A stretch of 64,000 bases of DNA, taken from assembly GCA_907163375.1 (NCBI GenBank), contig CAJQUW010005278.1:186001-250000 (forward strand). The letters run 5' to 3'. The notes under the pieces were generated by a model. That model was not told the DNA's origin, made no database searches, and worked only from the letters and a program-made list of their open reading frames with translations. Position 1 is the stretch's first letter. The number at the start of each line of letters is the position of its first letter. This DNA is from Prostheceraeus crozeri (Eukaryota > Platyhelminthes > Polycladida > Euryleptidae). Positions 50,071 to 63,092 of the stretch are shown here, in pieces. The translations under genes and the position numbers were made by a program.

Positions 50071-50214
50071 AAACTATCATTTTTTTGCAAAGAAAAGCAG
50101 TATGTGTGGCGCCAGCACAAGACGCCAAAGGAAGAAGAAAGATCTGAAGTATGGATGGAATTTTCAGGAAGTATCCGAATTCTCACACGGCTCAATAAAA
50201 TAGTGATAGAGTAA

Positions 50215-52560
50215 TTTTAACGTTTATAGTAGTGGAACCCGCTTTATGTAGTGAATTGCTGTGGAACCAAATCATTTCTCATTACTATGATAATTAAATT
50301 GACCGCATATTCTCATGTTTTTTGACGATCCCGCTTAAAGTCATTATTTTTGGAAGAAAAGAGAATTATATTTTAAAATATGAGATTGATCTGACACTTA
50401 TTAGGGGCTAACAAATGCATTAGAGCAAAACTGCCGTCAAACAATGCCGATAACATTGAATTGAAGCTGATAAATGATACTGTGAGTGTCACTGCTTCTG
50501 TGAAGGCAGCACTCAAATTACGACAACTTGTGAAAGCTTTTCCTCCTCAGAGCGACCCCTTTGTTGATTGGGTAACATTCACGAAATTCGAAAACTCTAT
50601 TCATTCATCAATACGTCAAAAGAGAATCAGGCCTTCAAGGCGAACAAGGATAAGTGATTTTTTAGTAGATCATTGGGAATGTACAGTTCATCACGTGCAC
50701 TTTTTGCCATCGGACTAAACATCGTGTAAGTCAAATGCTTAGAAATGTATTTTTTCTTTCAACAAATTGGTGTTTATTTGCACACCGACTAATTGCATTC
50801 ATCTAGCTTGTGCGATAAGTATTGAGGTTAGTCGTCTTAAATTATCATTGATCTCATAAAATTAAGTCATTCAATTTATCACAATGGTATGTTCGGTTAA
50901 TATAATGACCCAGTTATTATAACGTTTTTATAAAATTATCTCTCTCAGACTATCTAAATTGCCTCTAGCTCGTCTTATGAGATACAAGTAAATTTCTCTG
51001 TTGCAAATCTGAGCCGGATGGACCTGTCTGAATTCGCAACATTTCTTTTACGATATCTACGACAACCGACAAATTAGCAAGGCAATCCATGCTGATTTAT
51101 CAAACCGCTATTCCTTCACGCGTATCTTCCAGAAATGTTTATTTTTGACACCACGTTTTTACAGCACTTTGACCGCCGCAAAGACCAGTGCTTGTTCTGT
51201 TAATCAGTTTAGAAGTGATATACGTGTTTTTCTTCTTCAAAGTGATCTGTAATATTACTTTTTCCGAGCAGATGTCGACTGCTCATCATGTGAGCTCGAC
51301 AACAGAATTTCGACATGAATGCTGCTGTTTGCTTTACCCAACAGGTGATAGTACGATTTGTTATAGTTATGCTTACATGCATCATTTCTACTTCTTCTTT
51401 CTATTATAAATATCATTTACTTTATATTTTCTTTAGCTATCTTCATCATTTGCGTATATGTATATTCTGTTTTCTTTAGCTATTTTTATAAATTATATGT
51501 ATTCTTCAGTTATTACTGTCACTATTTTTGTCATTTTGCGAGTGAATTCTGTGAAATAATTGTCCATTACTCTTTTCTGAAGAATTCATCACGTAAAGGA
51601 TATTATTTTTCACGTGACGATGTTGTAGTTTTGCAATGATCCACTTCTAATTACTTCGAGATATATCGAAGTCATCTTCGCAAATGTTCCCATTTTATCG
51701 CTTCATCGATGACTTGAGCAAGATCTTCAACGGACGACGTGTGAGAATATCAAAATAGCATACTAGAGTGCATCCAAGTTGAAATCATAGCAATGACATT
51801 TTCAAAGTGTATATGAGCGATGAAAAATGATTTCATAGACCTTGTAAAATTGCGAATCCTTTCAAAGATTTCACAGATATTATTGTATTATTAATCATGA
51901 GCTACTATTAACTCACATTTCATAGCTTGACATTGGGCTTGTTTTTTTTTTATATAAAATTTTTTCCATACATTTTTGGCTTTAATTGAAAATGTGATTT
52001 TAATATGATGTGCACATCAAAGAAAGTGAACCGGCTTATTTTTTGCAAAGCTTTCCTCAAATTAGATGGCATTAACAAAACTGACTTCTTGTGAAAGATA
52101 ATTGTGAATCAACCAAATAAAATAATTAAGTATTTGGCTAGCATCAAATTGTCGGAGGTAAATGCTCACTTTTCATCGCAATCACACCAGCTAAACTAAT
52201 TAATTAGCTACTTCAAAATTGTCTGATGCTACTAGGTTAACTCAAGCATACATCACCGCAGTTGCTTTTTCAGTGAATGCTGTAGATATTTTTACAGACA
52301 TCTTTCGGTCGGAGCCTGCTGGGTTCTTGTTAAGTTGATCATTGTCTCGTAGCTCCTCGTCTTGACGAAGTATTTTTGAGTTCAAGTAGCTCGTTCAAGA
52401 TCTCTTCTTCAAGGTTTTTAAAGAGAGGAGGTTTCGATCAATAGAATTTCTTGTAAAATGATATGTTTGTAAAAGGATATTTTGCGCAAATTTGGATGAC
52501 TCGTCAGCCTAAGAATTATCATGCTATTTGAAACATGCTTTGCATTCAATCTCATTTTTA
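50215..52560. other. Non-coding, no recognised feature
   Basis: A clean 85-codon frame at 50461-50718 (+) has no recognisable motif and no clear splice signals. A short duplicated TTTTCTTTAGCTAT lies near 51428 and 51470. Otherwise AT-rich DNA. Confidence 0.4.
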
Positions 52561-52570
52561 CTGATGGCTT

Positions 52571-52948
52571 ATGTTGAATGATCCTTCGTATCCATGGCGG
52601 AATTTGAAATATGAACAGTCAGACTCGATCAAAAATGTGCATTACTCAATCGAGCTTTCGGTCCAAGAGTCTTCGCCGCGTGTAACAAAAACGAATTTTT
52701 CTCGAAAAACCTTATCAAAAATTAACTGTTTAAAGGACGTGTTTTTATTTTCCAGCGACCAAATGGAAGGGTTATTGTATGTTCTTTTCACAAGATGTTT
52801 CTCAAATTACCAATCTCTTGCTGGAATAGTTGGTACTCTTAGCTCAAGTGGCCAAATATCATCGATTCAACATCCTAAGGGTACTCAGTGCTTCTTTTTA
52901 ATTTTCCAGAATTCTACGAGGTTATTGCAATGTCAAGCTCAAGTCTAA
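52571..52948 (+). other. Open 125-codon frame, unidentified
   Basis: The second-longest open frame in the window after the Kir exon. It reads NVHYSIELSVQESSPRVTKT early and FTRCFSNYQSLAGIVGTLSS later. The opposite strand is also partly protein-like (KNTSFKQLIFDKVFREKFVF). I cannot decide which strand, if either, once coded. No family recognised, no transmembrane pattern, no convincing splice sites. Confidence 0.25.
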
Positions 52949-53012
52949 GCAAAGTCTAAGGAAGTCGCTATTACTATAGTTTTGTCTTCAGCAAGTCAAA
53001 CAAGATGAGCTT

Positions 53013-53103
53013 GTTTCGGATCGAAGGGGAAAATCTGAGTAGCTATTTTCTCAGCCGAACCGAACAGCTTCGATTTTTATTTTCCCATCGAATCGAATCT
53101 CGT
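53013..53103. repeat. CCGAACCGAAC / ATCGAATCGAAT patch
   Basis: Short repeats of the CGAA type on both sides of an imperfect inverted CTGAGTAGCTATTTTCTCAG. This may be a decayed transposon terminus. No partner end found. Confidence 0.3.
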
Positions 53104-54439
53104 AGCCTCGTAGGTCCACATCACTTACAAATGGAGAAATGTATTTCATCATATCTAAGTTGTCTAAGATAAATCTTGATTTATGGAAAATAGCTCTTTA
53201 GCAGAAGTCTTCCATAGTTGCATCAATTATATGCGAATAGAATCATGAAATTCTCGATATAGCATCATTTACATACTTTAATGTTACATGGAGGTGTGTT
53301 GACTGCATGGAATTCAAAATGTTGCAGCCTGTTTTCCCACCACTGATAAAGTAAAGCCATACGGAACAAACTACAGCTTTAATTATTGATTTAGTCAAAT
53401 TTTACTGTAGAGCAAACATGGACTTGTATTTGCTGAAGCTCCACGTGTGCCGTGTTTGCAAATTATATTTGTCATCTGATACAATAGCTTGTATTTATTT
53501 AGCTAAGTTTTATGAAGGCGAAAGGTGTGAAGTCAAACCGACCTCTAATAAAAATTGAATGCTTCACAAGCGATCAAATATCAAAAACAGTGCATATCAA
53601 ATATGCCCTCATCAATTATAGCATTTCCTTCTATTACTCGAACAGATAAAAATTAACGTTTATATCACAAAACCTATGTTTGCATGTGAAGAGCAATATC
53701 GTAAACTAATGAATGACGTCGCATTATTTCTTTTAATTCCGCATAGAATCCCATCAATAATCTTCCTTGCCAAATACATCAGAATCAAACAAAGTTGAAA
53801 CTTCAGCCTCGTTTTATTCATTTGTTTGTCATATTATTGTTTAATAATTTGGAATTTCTTAAGCGTTCTGGCACTAGACTGTGAACATGTCATCTTGAAA
53901 TCTGTCATCAAGATATTAATGGGGGAAATATTTTCTAGTTATTTTCATTTTAATTTTATATGTAAAACTACTGCTTGCTGTTTGTTACATGTTTATCAGT
54001 TTTAGACAAATCTAAGCTTCTTTGGCATCATAATACATCTTGATCATCATGCACGCAGTTAGAGACTATTACGTATCTTGAGTCACACAATGTGTGAAAG
54101 AATGCTAAATTAATTCATTAAAGAAAGATAATAGATGATACGTGTGAAATATACAGTAGACAAATACCAGAATAACTTCTTGCAACTTAAATTTCGTGTA
54201 TTTACCTCGTGCATGTATGAAGGATAAGAGGGCATTCTTCATTTAATTCCCGAAATGTTTAAAACTCTCCTCAAAGACCTGAAAATTTGAAAACTGTCTT
54301 CCGATGCATTCTTTAGTTTTCCTTGCAGTTTGACAAGCATTTCAGTTTTGGGGGAAATTTTCTTGATAAATGTAGTAATAATTGGTTTGATAATTTCTTA
54401 TATGCTTGTCCGGTTTTTTAAATCTTTGAAAACATACAA

Positions 54440-54960
54440 CTTTTTCTCCGGTAAGTATAAAGTTGTGCCCGATTTGAAAGCTAACGTTGTATACAAATGC
54501 ATCTGTGATCACTGTGACAGGTGTTGAGTGGGTATCTCTAGACATAATTTTACTACCAGAGTCAACGAGCATTTGAAAGCCTATCCGACCCCAACAGAAA
54601 TATAAGTAGGCATATTCCCTCGCCGAAGGTAGGGAACTTCAAAATCGCTGCATGTACATGTACTGAATGCCCTGCATTTCTGGAATCAGTTTTAATTTAG
54701 AAGTTTGACTTTAACAGTCATGAATGAAAGGACAAGCTCCGTCAACATAGCATTAGATATGTAGTTTGCGATCTCAATGTTCAGATTTTACAGCTATCTT
54801 CTATGCAAGTGGTTTTCCAATTAATTTTGACCCTTAGCGGCCAGTGATTTTAATTCGATGACTTTCCCGATTATATATTGAAAAACTTCCCCTACCCACT
54901 TTGTTCAGTTACCTCTGAAGATGGCAAGAAATTATGGAAGTATGTAGTGTGCACTTAAGA
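54440..54960 (+). mobile_element. Penelope-like element, 3' fragment (copy 4)
   Basis: The plus strand reads GKYKVVPDLKANVVYKCICD, then HCDRC and, further on, TRVNEHLKAYPTPTE, aligning with the GIY-YIG endonuclease of copies 1-3. The non-coding tail follows, with ACCTCTGAAGATGGC near 54911, where the others have their hammerhead-like core; here that core is eroded. It is the most diverged of the four and is broken and 5'-truncated. YPTPTE is shared with copy 1, while copy 2 has YPTSSK. Confidence 0.8.
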
Positions 54961-57900
54961 AGAACTTGGCTTTTCATTCAAAATTCTCTGGCCTATCTCC
55001 AAAAGAGACATTCGAATATGCACTCCATTATAAGATCATATCTATTGACCGCGCTATCGTTATTTCAAAAAGCAAATTTACTTGGTCTTTGGCGAAAATT
55101 ATTAATAAACAAATTTATATGCAGGACACAGATCGTAACATTTTAAAGCGGTGCTTGCTACTTATCCTTTTTTTGGTTGCACAATCTGACACATTTATTT
55201 CTGATTGCTTTAATTTCTTATTGAGGAGATGGATTATCGCAATGGTCATCCTTCAGAAATATCTATGATGCAGATAATCTAGATTACTATGAATATCAGG
55301 CTTAGCTTTTAACTTCGTCTTCTCATTTTACCGAGAACTGATAAGTTATCCTGATTCAATTACTTTCACAGTCACATGCGTCCATCCTTCTATATATTTG
55401 CAAGCGATGGCTTTGAGTATACCGAGGCGCAGATGAGGGTCTTCGGTCTTCGGTTGACAGCATCTTTTACGTATACTGACTTCTACATTTTATTATTGTT
55501 TATTTTATTATTTTTATTATTGTCCATTAATTATTGTTTGAAATATCTCAGCAAATAATCACTATCGAAAAATGATGATATTATCCAACGTAATTGATGT
55601 TAGCGAAATGCGCCATTTTCTCAATTTAGTTGACTTGATCCAGAAGCATGTTAATGCAGTTTTCAATTTACAAAGCAAATCCCAATAATTTTTGAAATTA
55701 CTCGACAATCTGGCAATTTGTTTCTCGTGCAATCCAAATCCACGAAAACGAATTTTCCATCGATAGCTAACCGGTTCGAAGCCTGTACAGTCTGTGAGAC
55801 TGTCAGCATCATCGCAATTTTGACCGTGTTGATCTAAATGGTTGAACAGACAAGGATTTCCATAGAACAGAAAATTATTTGTAGATCATGTTACTTGTGT
55901 GAGTCAGCAGTGTAATTGTACTGCTGGTTTGTTGTGGCATGGATACATCTACATCCCCTTACATCTAGCTATCCATGGTTGTGGCTTCTGACTCACGTAC
56001 TGGTGTGTCATTTCACTGTGTTTACATGCATCACCCATGAACTTTCATTGCCACTAATGGCCCTCTTACATCATACAATGGTTGTATTTAATACTTCGAG
56101 AAATTGACATTTTTGTCAACTGAAGATGAAGTTCAGACGCACGTATTATCTGAAATTTCGTTCTTTGTTTTTATTGAATTTTCTGCTGAATTTACTGACT
56201 TATGCATGATGTCTTGTAAACAACTAGCTCATATTCAACAATGTTTTTGAAGACGGCTACTTATAGGTGAACAACTTGGCCTATCATGCAGTAAATATAC
56301 AAATCGTTAATTGTCACTTTTCGTTGGATCACATAACCATGCTTTTATATCAGAGAAGAAGGACGGTTAATTGATTTTTCTCGGATGAACAATCCAGATA
56401 AAAGTAAATTATCTCCAATCTTGCTATCAATTTTTCAGTTCAGTGAGTGTTTCAAGACCGAGCGGGAGTGTAGCTGTACCTGTACAACGTCAATCAAAAT
56501 TTATCGCATGCAGTTTGTTTATCAAACAATTATCCACGATCTATTGTCAAATGTTCTGGTAGTAGGCCCTAGGTTGCATTGAAATCCATTACTCATTGCA
56601 CTTCTAAGCTCCAGATGTTATATAGACTATCCCATGTAGTGAAATTATTCAACATCTGGAATAATTTTACAATAGATAGCCTAAGGAATATGGAATGCTT
56701 CCAAAACTCATACAAGCTAGAATACAGGATTCTGGAACTTCATTTCAGATGAAGTAGGGTTTGAACTACATGTATAAGTTGCTTGAAATCATTTTTTAAA
56801 CTGTTTAAAGAGCAGTTCGCATTATTTTAACACAAAACATGCGTGTAGATGCTCTCAACTTGTGTTGCATTTCCATGCTCTTAATGTTGTAAAGGTTGAC
56901 GAAGCAATTCATTCCAGACTGAATGTAGTCAACGATCGACGTGGGTCTAATTAAATTAGCAGGCCGGCCGTTCTTCAAAATTTGTGGCTGGGTCCAACCA
57001 TGGAGAACAGGTTTAAAGATTCATGGGGACCTAAGTAGCATATCTTTTGCAGTCTCAATATTGGGTTTGACACCTCAAACTGACCCAAAATCAAATATTC
57101 AATCTTTCGTCAGGTTTTCGTTAGAAAGTTTCATGCAATAAATCACAACCTGATAAATGTCTTCACAGCCAACAATCCTTTATCTCCTGAACCGATTGTA
57201 CCATACATAGATAGTTCTGTGATCCTAGCTATTGCACTAGTAATTATTACTTGTGACAAAGAATAATGGGTTGTGGAAGCTATCATAATTAATGTGGAAA
57301 ACTCGTCTCAGTATTACTTCAGGATGTTTGGTTGAACCATCGTAAAATTTAGATAATTGTGACATCATTATATTTTAGTTATTGCAATTTGTGGTTTTGC
57401 AAATAATGAAATTCTCTTTTATGTTAGTTATGATCTCTTTCTGTTGTTGGAGATTATCAAAAATATATTTTCATTGTATTGTTTGGATAACAACACTGAA
57501 TGGACTAATTCAAAAGAAATGCCCTACACGATCTTAAAAATTATTTTCATCCATGAACAAGTTAATTAGATTGATGACAATGTCGGCATTCTATCAAGTA
57601 TGCCCACAATCAATTTTTATTTTTCCTTATGTTCCGTCACTATCGTTAGTATAGAAGAAAAATCAAAATTAATTATGCTGTCACGGCGAACTCTCTCTCC
57701 CATCCCGTTCGTGCCGTCCTTTTATTAAGAATTATATGTCTTATCTTATTTTGATAAAGTAAAGATAATTTCTTATCCAAGTTATGGAGCATGAACTGAG
57801 GGTGTTTTTGGAGTTTAAGGTAAAGCAATCAGTTGTTATTGAATGCAAAGCACTCTGACGATAAAATGCGCAATCATGTTAATGCTCATAATAACATTCT

Positions 57901-60900
57901 GTACTTTTGCGCTAAATACAATGTGATTCTTACGCATTACAGTTTTGATTATCATCTTTCTGACGCATTCAATGCCAATAGCTTCAACCATAGAAGGGCA
58001 AGTAGGAATTTATTTCTATAGTTTCAAAGAAGTCAAATAAGTATAGTAGCTGCCTTCTACGCACGTACTGCTCGATTTAACGTTCTCGGTTGGACAGCAG
58101 GTTCTCATTCAGTCACTTTTTCGCGATATCTCCGCCGCATCGTCCCTACCACAGTTAGACCATTGATAAAGACATTCATGAATGCACACAGGGTCTCGTC
58201 TGACAGTCTGGAAGCGGAACTGTGATGTGTTTTGATTTTTTTCAATTGTGACGCACCATGTCAGGATCATTAATGTAATTGTCACTTAGACATCTGTGAT
58301 CTCTCTGACAGCATCAGTGGCTCTTTTGCCCCCATTTGAAATGTAAACATGCTGTGGCAGTTAGGGAAGTTCGCTTCACTTTCTCGCTTTCCCCTCTACA
58401 TCATTGGTCAGGATCTACACTTTTCAGATGCATGGTTAACGCAATCTTGCAGGCCACGCACAGATGGCTGATTGCACAATCACCGAAGATGTTATTCTCA
58501 TAGCAATTGTAGTTATGTAGCTGATAACTATCGAATTAATACAAGTGATCAGAGTTCGAATTCTGAACAGACATCAACTGACATTGCGTGAGAAATTTTG
58601 ATGCTGCATGAATTTAAATCCATATGCTATCTCTGACCACGGATAGGAAAAATTTGGTGTTTGAAAAGTAATTGCTTTTACTTGGACCATTTAATTCATT
58701 GGAAGGATCTGTCCAATTAGAAATTGATTTCTGGATTAAAAACTAATTGCGATTGATTGACAGTTAATTGGCGGAAGCGATGAAATCTCTGCTTCTACAT
58801 TTTTTTCTGTTTTTCAACGTCCAACTTGCATCAACGAAATGTGTTGTTCACTAAACTACAATTGACACATGAACATGACTGATACACGTACATTCTATTC
58901 ATCATGCATGCTTATATTGACACTTGAATTCAGCGTTGTTCATTTTATGACCGAATCTCAAAAACAAGAGCCAAGTGGTTGTAGTTGTACATGCATATCC
59001 GTGAACTGCTAACTTAATAGAAGATGGTACAAAGCGTCTTCCTCAGCAGGTGTCGATAAAGATAAATCATATGTAGTGTCTTCACTTACTGTTATTTCAA
59101 TAACAGAGATGAAAAGTGGATATCACCGGCACATCATTAAGGTACATCATACTGTCAATCCAGTACGCCAGCTAGCATAGAGATAATATGAAATTAATGC
59201 AAGTTTTTCCTCTTTTATGCAGTCCATAAATGTACATAAACTTGAATTAAGAATTTTCCAATTCATTGGACTGTAAATGATTGTTCCAATAATCAAAATT
59301 CAGCATTCCAACCTGGTTGTGATAAAATCAATTAATTGACAACAAATTGTTGCTATTGCAATGAATTGATTGTTAAAGTCACCAATTGAAACTAATTGAT
59401 CGGTTATCATACAGTCACTTTTATTTCTTGCTCTTAATATTCTCAATAGTCTCTGCTCTCAATAATTCAATGCTACAAGTTAAACTAAGGGTCTAGCTAG
59501 CTTATCTAGTTTATGCGGCACACTCGACTTTCTACGCATTTTAGTGGCATGCCGCACCTTAGAAGGCACTGCTTTTTTAGAGAACTCATTTGCAAATTTT
59601 TTCTTATACTTCATTGATCTCTGATGATGATATTTGATGCACGCAATAATTACTCTGCCTTCACATGGCTATGTTTGCTAATTACAAGTGCTGAAACAAT
59701 AGAAATGGGGCAGTTGATTGGAGAAGCCACAATCAAAGAATCTCGTAGAGTTTATATGGTTATTTGCATTTGACTCGGAAAGCTCCGTAAAAATATGAAT
59801 CAAAGCCAACGCTGTTTTCTTAGTTGCTGATTTCCTATGTCTCCATCCATTCAAGCAATTTGTTAATTCGAATGTCAATTGAGGAAATTGTTATCTGACG
59901 ATTCCTTAATCAACATATCCAGGGGTTAGTTTTTTCAGATAGATGTCGACAATATCAGTGTATTTTGCATCTGATAATTGACTCGTTTTCCGAGTGACTT
60001 GACTGGTTCAGGGATGAGGAAATGAGATTCAACTCGCAAAAATCATAAAAAATGTTCTGTTGTTCGATAATTTTGAATGATATCGTAATGCAATGTCTTA
60101 ACTATGTACTACTTAGTTTTATAATCATACTCATGGCAACATCGATATTTTTGGACTTGTGGCATATACAATGATATTCACTAATTTATCTCATTCCCGA
60201 TGGTGTCAACAAATATTTACTCTTACCCGTTATGTAAATCAAGGCACCCGTTATTTTCTACTACAGGAATGCTGCTCTCAAAGTTAATTCCGGCGCCATT
60301 CGGTTTATCATAACAAACTTCACTGCATGAACTACACAGCTACTTGTGAATATTCTCAGTATGACGAGAACTCAAACGACATTAGGAACGTCAATAACTG
60401 CTTGTATATTTAGAAAGTTCTCATCATTCCTCTTTCATAAGAATCTGAGGAAAATTCAAGCAAGTGTGGATTTTCTCTGCCGGATAGTCGATATAATCGA
60501 CACACCCCTCAGTCCAGAGCGTTCGTTTGTCATGATGCAATATTGATTGATGCGTTATGTTGAACCTCTCCTCTCATATGTTATTTAACCTCTCCTCTTG
60601 ATCTTACATATTACCAACCAATATTCTACATCACATTATGAAATTTATAATTAATAAATATTTTACTGTGCTGCTAGTAGTATTCTCATATTACAAAAGT
60701 AAGTCATGTTTTCAAAAATTCACAGGATGTTGTTCAACCTCCAATTTTTCTTTGAATAGGAGAATTCCTCTGTTTGATTTAAGTTTGATTGCACTTTTTA
60801 AAGCTACCAAGAAAATGAAATCTGACTCACTTTATTATCATATCCGATACTTTTCGGAGCAGTATGCGAAAGTCTTGAAAACAGTTAAAAGAAAATCTAC

Positions 60901-61226
60901 TTTTTGATTGACATGCTTATAGAGGTATGAGGGAACATGAATTGGGGGTATCAGAGAAAAACACAATTTTCACACACAACTATCAGTTTTTAAAGAATGT
61001 TTCGTCGTTGTCGCGACAATATCTCATATGTGATTTCAAGGTCATTGGTTAATGCCTACTATGTGTCAAATTACAAGCTTTTCAGGAGAAGCAAAAAACT
61101 GTCTGTAGACTGCAATTCTTATTGAAAATGGAAACCATCTTAGCATGTGGGTTCTAACATCCTTTTACTGTTGACAAGATATTTTCAAGTACAAATTGAA
61201 TCCAAGAAGGGGCTGCAATTGGGTGT
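54961..61226. other. Non-coding, no recognised feature
   Basis: Over six kilobases without a recognised gene or mobile element. Overlapping frames at 54934-55268 (+) are membrane-like but lack a family motif. Homeodomain-type TAATTG words are frequent at 58690-58780 and 59320-59400, which may be base composition only. Confidence 0.4.
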
Positions 61227-61425
61227 AATTCATTTATGAATGCACATGTGCGATATTACTCGTACTTGCTAAAACACATGTGCGGTATTAACCAAGAATG
61301 CATTATATGACATAGCAATACTTGTTGCTACCGCACATTTGAGATAGCCTATTAACCAAGAATGCACATGTGAGACACTACTTGCTAAAACGCATGCACA
61401 TGTGCGATATTACTCGCTAACATTC
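61227..61425 (+). repeat. Degenerate minisatellite around CACATGTGCG
   Basis: Irregular repeats combine AATGCACATGTG(C/A)GATATTACT, CGTACTTGCTAAAAC and ATTAACCAAGAATGCA. At least four CACATGTG cores occur (about 61243, 61277, 61348, 61401). The spacing is variable, so it is an old or shuffled tandem. Confidence 0.65.
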
Positions 61426-62035
61426 CACGGCCTAGCTTTTAACTGACTTTTCCTTAAGATTTATATTGCAATAGTCGCTGAAATTTTGACACAGGATCCG
61501 GGTAAGCATTGATATAGCTTTTATCGCAAAAAACGAACGAGGGTTTTGTCGCTGCTTTCGAGGATTCTTATAAAAAGCAATATTATCTTAACTTGCAAAC
61601 TAACCTTGAACTGACAGCTCTCTACATTTGGACTTTTTATAGTGAAAAATAACTTTACATTGAAAATGGCAAGTTTTGAAAAGTAACAACTATACACACT
61701 TGCACAATGACATAAAGTTTTCAACCAGCATATTTTAGAGGTTTCCTCAATTAAAAACTATAAATTTTACGAGCCTTGATGAGCACTTATTAATCAGCTA
61801 TGCTTTGCAGCTATCGGCTTAACCGCTTTACAGAAACATACATGTAACTTAACTTCCATTTAAGATGCACAAAGTCATGGTTTTCGCAGTTTTTGTAAAT
61901 GTATTTAGCTACATTTATGAGAGTAAATAGTATGATCTATATCGCACACAGTTAAGAGGTTACAGGGCACTTCCTTGTACCACAGAAGTTTTTTCAGCAA
62001 CCAGCGAAAAGTGGGAAGTATCAGATAATTGTCGC
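61426..62035. other. Non-coding, no recognised feature
   Basis: Only a 67-codon frame at 61521-61724 (-) without motif. Confidence 0.45.
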
Positions 62036-62395
62036 TTAGATGCGAAGGGACTTAGGGACTCCATAACTGCGATGAAGCAGCGGGTCGTTCTCCCAGGGAG
62101 TGCGCGTTCGACTCACACTGCATGTTGTGACATCATTTGATCGAAGATCATGAAAACTATGACGGCCTGTGAGATGACCCACCTCAATCAGATGCTTCGC
62201 TGACATCTCATGAAGGGACATGTGCCGCAATCCGAAATGCAATTCTCTGTCGCAATGGGAGTCAATGCAGCAGTGCAAGATCGGAGTGATGTGCTCACTT
62301 CTGCGAATTCATGTTAAAAGCTGTGCAGCGGCATTCTGCACAGTTAGTTTGACCAGAGTGTTTGCTAATGTCTAATGTATAATGCTGGCATCCTG
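62036..62395 (-). mobile_element. LINE (CR1/L2-like) C-terminal relic
   Basis: The minus strand reads VQNAAAQLLT near 62355, then RRSEHITPIL, RELHFGLRHMS and LIEVGHLTGRHSFHDLRSND, and ends SRTRTPWENDPLLHRSYGVP. This follows the known order VQNAAARL, RR-EHITP-L-LHWLP, L-S, PRTRT-G-R-F of CR1/L2-type LINE C-termini. It is diverged, 5'-truncated and broken, and older than the relic at 24408-24689, whose motif it overlaps only partly. Confidence 0.8.
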
Positions 62396-62995
62396 ACATG
62401 TTGGACATTTGGATATTCTCACCAGCAGAGTCATTCTTATTTTGTGTCGTAAACGAAACCTGCATTGCACTTGATTTAACGACTTTTCATGATGTTGTCG
62501 GGTATCATTGCCTGAAAGTGGAGTTTTCAGAGAATGCCCCGACTACCTGTCATTCATGGTATGTGTCATTTCGGAATAGGCTCTGTTATTATTTAAAAAT
62601 GTTGCTTATGATATCATGATTATGATTATGTTATGATATCTTAATAAATATGCATAATTCCGTCTCGAAACAAATGAAACGTGCAGTTCGAATTATTAAT
62701 GTTATACCCATTCAACAACTATTATTGTTATTATGCGTCATCCTTATGAATTCATAGTTTTGCCAATTACTGGTAGTCGCTTCAAAAGTGGTTAGTCATG
62801 GTGGCTATTTCGATAAAATCCTTTTAAGCGGCATCGTATTTTATGGTTGCCATAATAAAAACAATTTGTAAAAGCAATAGTTCCAATGATTTTCAAGGCA
62901 TTAAAAGTATATGCAAATATAGCAACCATAACCAACTGGTCGATGAGACGATGTAGCTAATCACTTCAACCGCTTCATTGAAACAGACCACCCAG
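62396..62995. other. Non-coding, no recognised feature
   Basis: A 73-codon frame at 62398-62619 (+) has no motif. Nothing else seen. Confidence 0.45.
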
Positions 62996-63092
62996 ACATT
63001 CGCTTTTTTCGCTTTTATTCGCTTTTTCAAAAATATGCCTGAATTTTCGCTTTTATCGAGTAGAATTCGTTTTTTTCGCTTTTTTGGTAGAG
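62996..63092 (+). repeat. TTCGCTTTT repeat cluster
   Basis: Seven or so TTCGCTTTT-like units (with TTCGTTTT variants) lie within 100 bp, most at 63000-63030 and 63044-63084. Short subterminal repeats of this kind mark hAT-like ends, as at 7351-7430. The partner end would lie beyond 64000 or be lost. Confidence 0.55.

Noticed and set aside
50461-50718. 85-codon plus-strand frame as a real gene
   Set aside because: No motif, no neighbouring coding pieces and no convincing splice sites.
54934-55268. Overlapping membrane-like frames as a small membrane protein
   Set aside because: Hydrophobic composition follows from AT-rich codons (Leu, Ile, Phe). There is no conserved pattern, and the start overlaps the Penelope-like tail.
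58690-59400. Cluster of TAATTG/CAATTA words as a homeobox-regulated enhancer
   Set aside because: These words are expected often in AT-rich DNA. There is no spacing pattern to support regulation.
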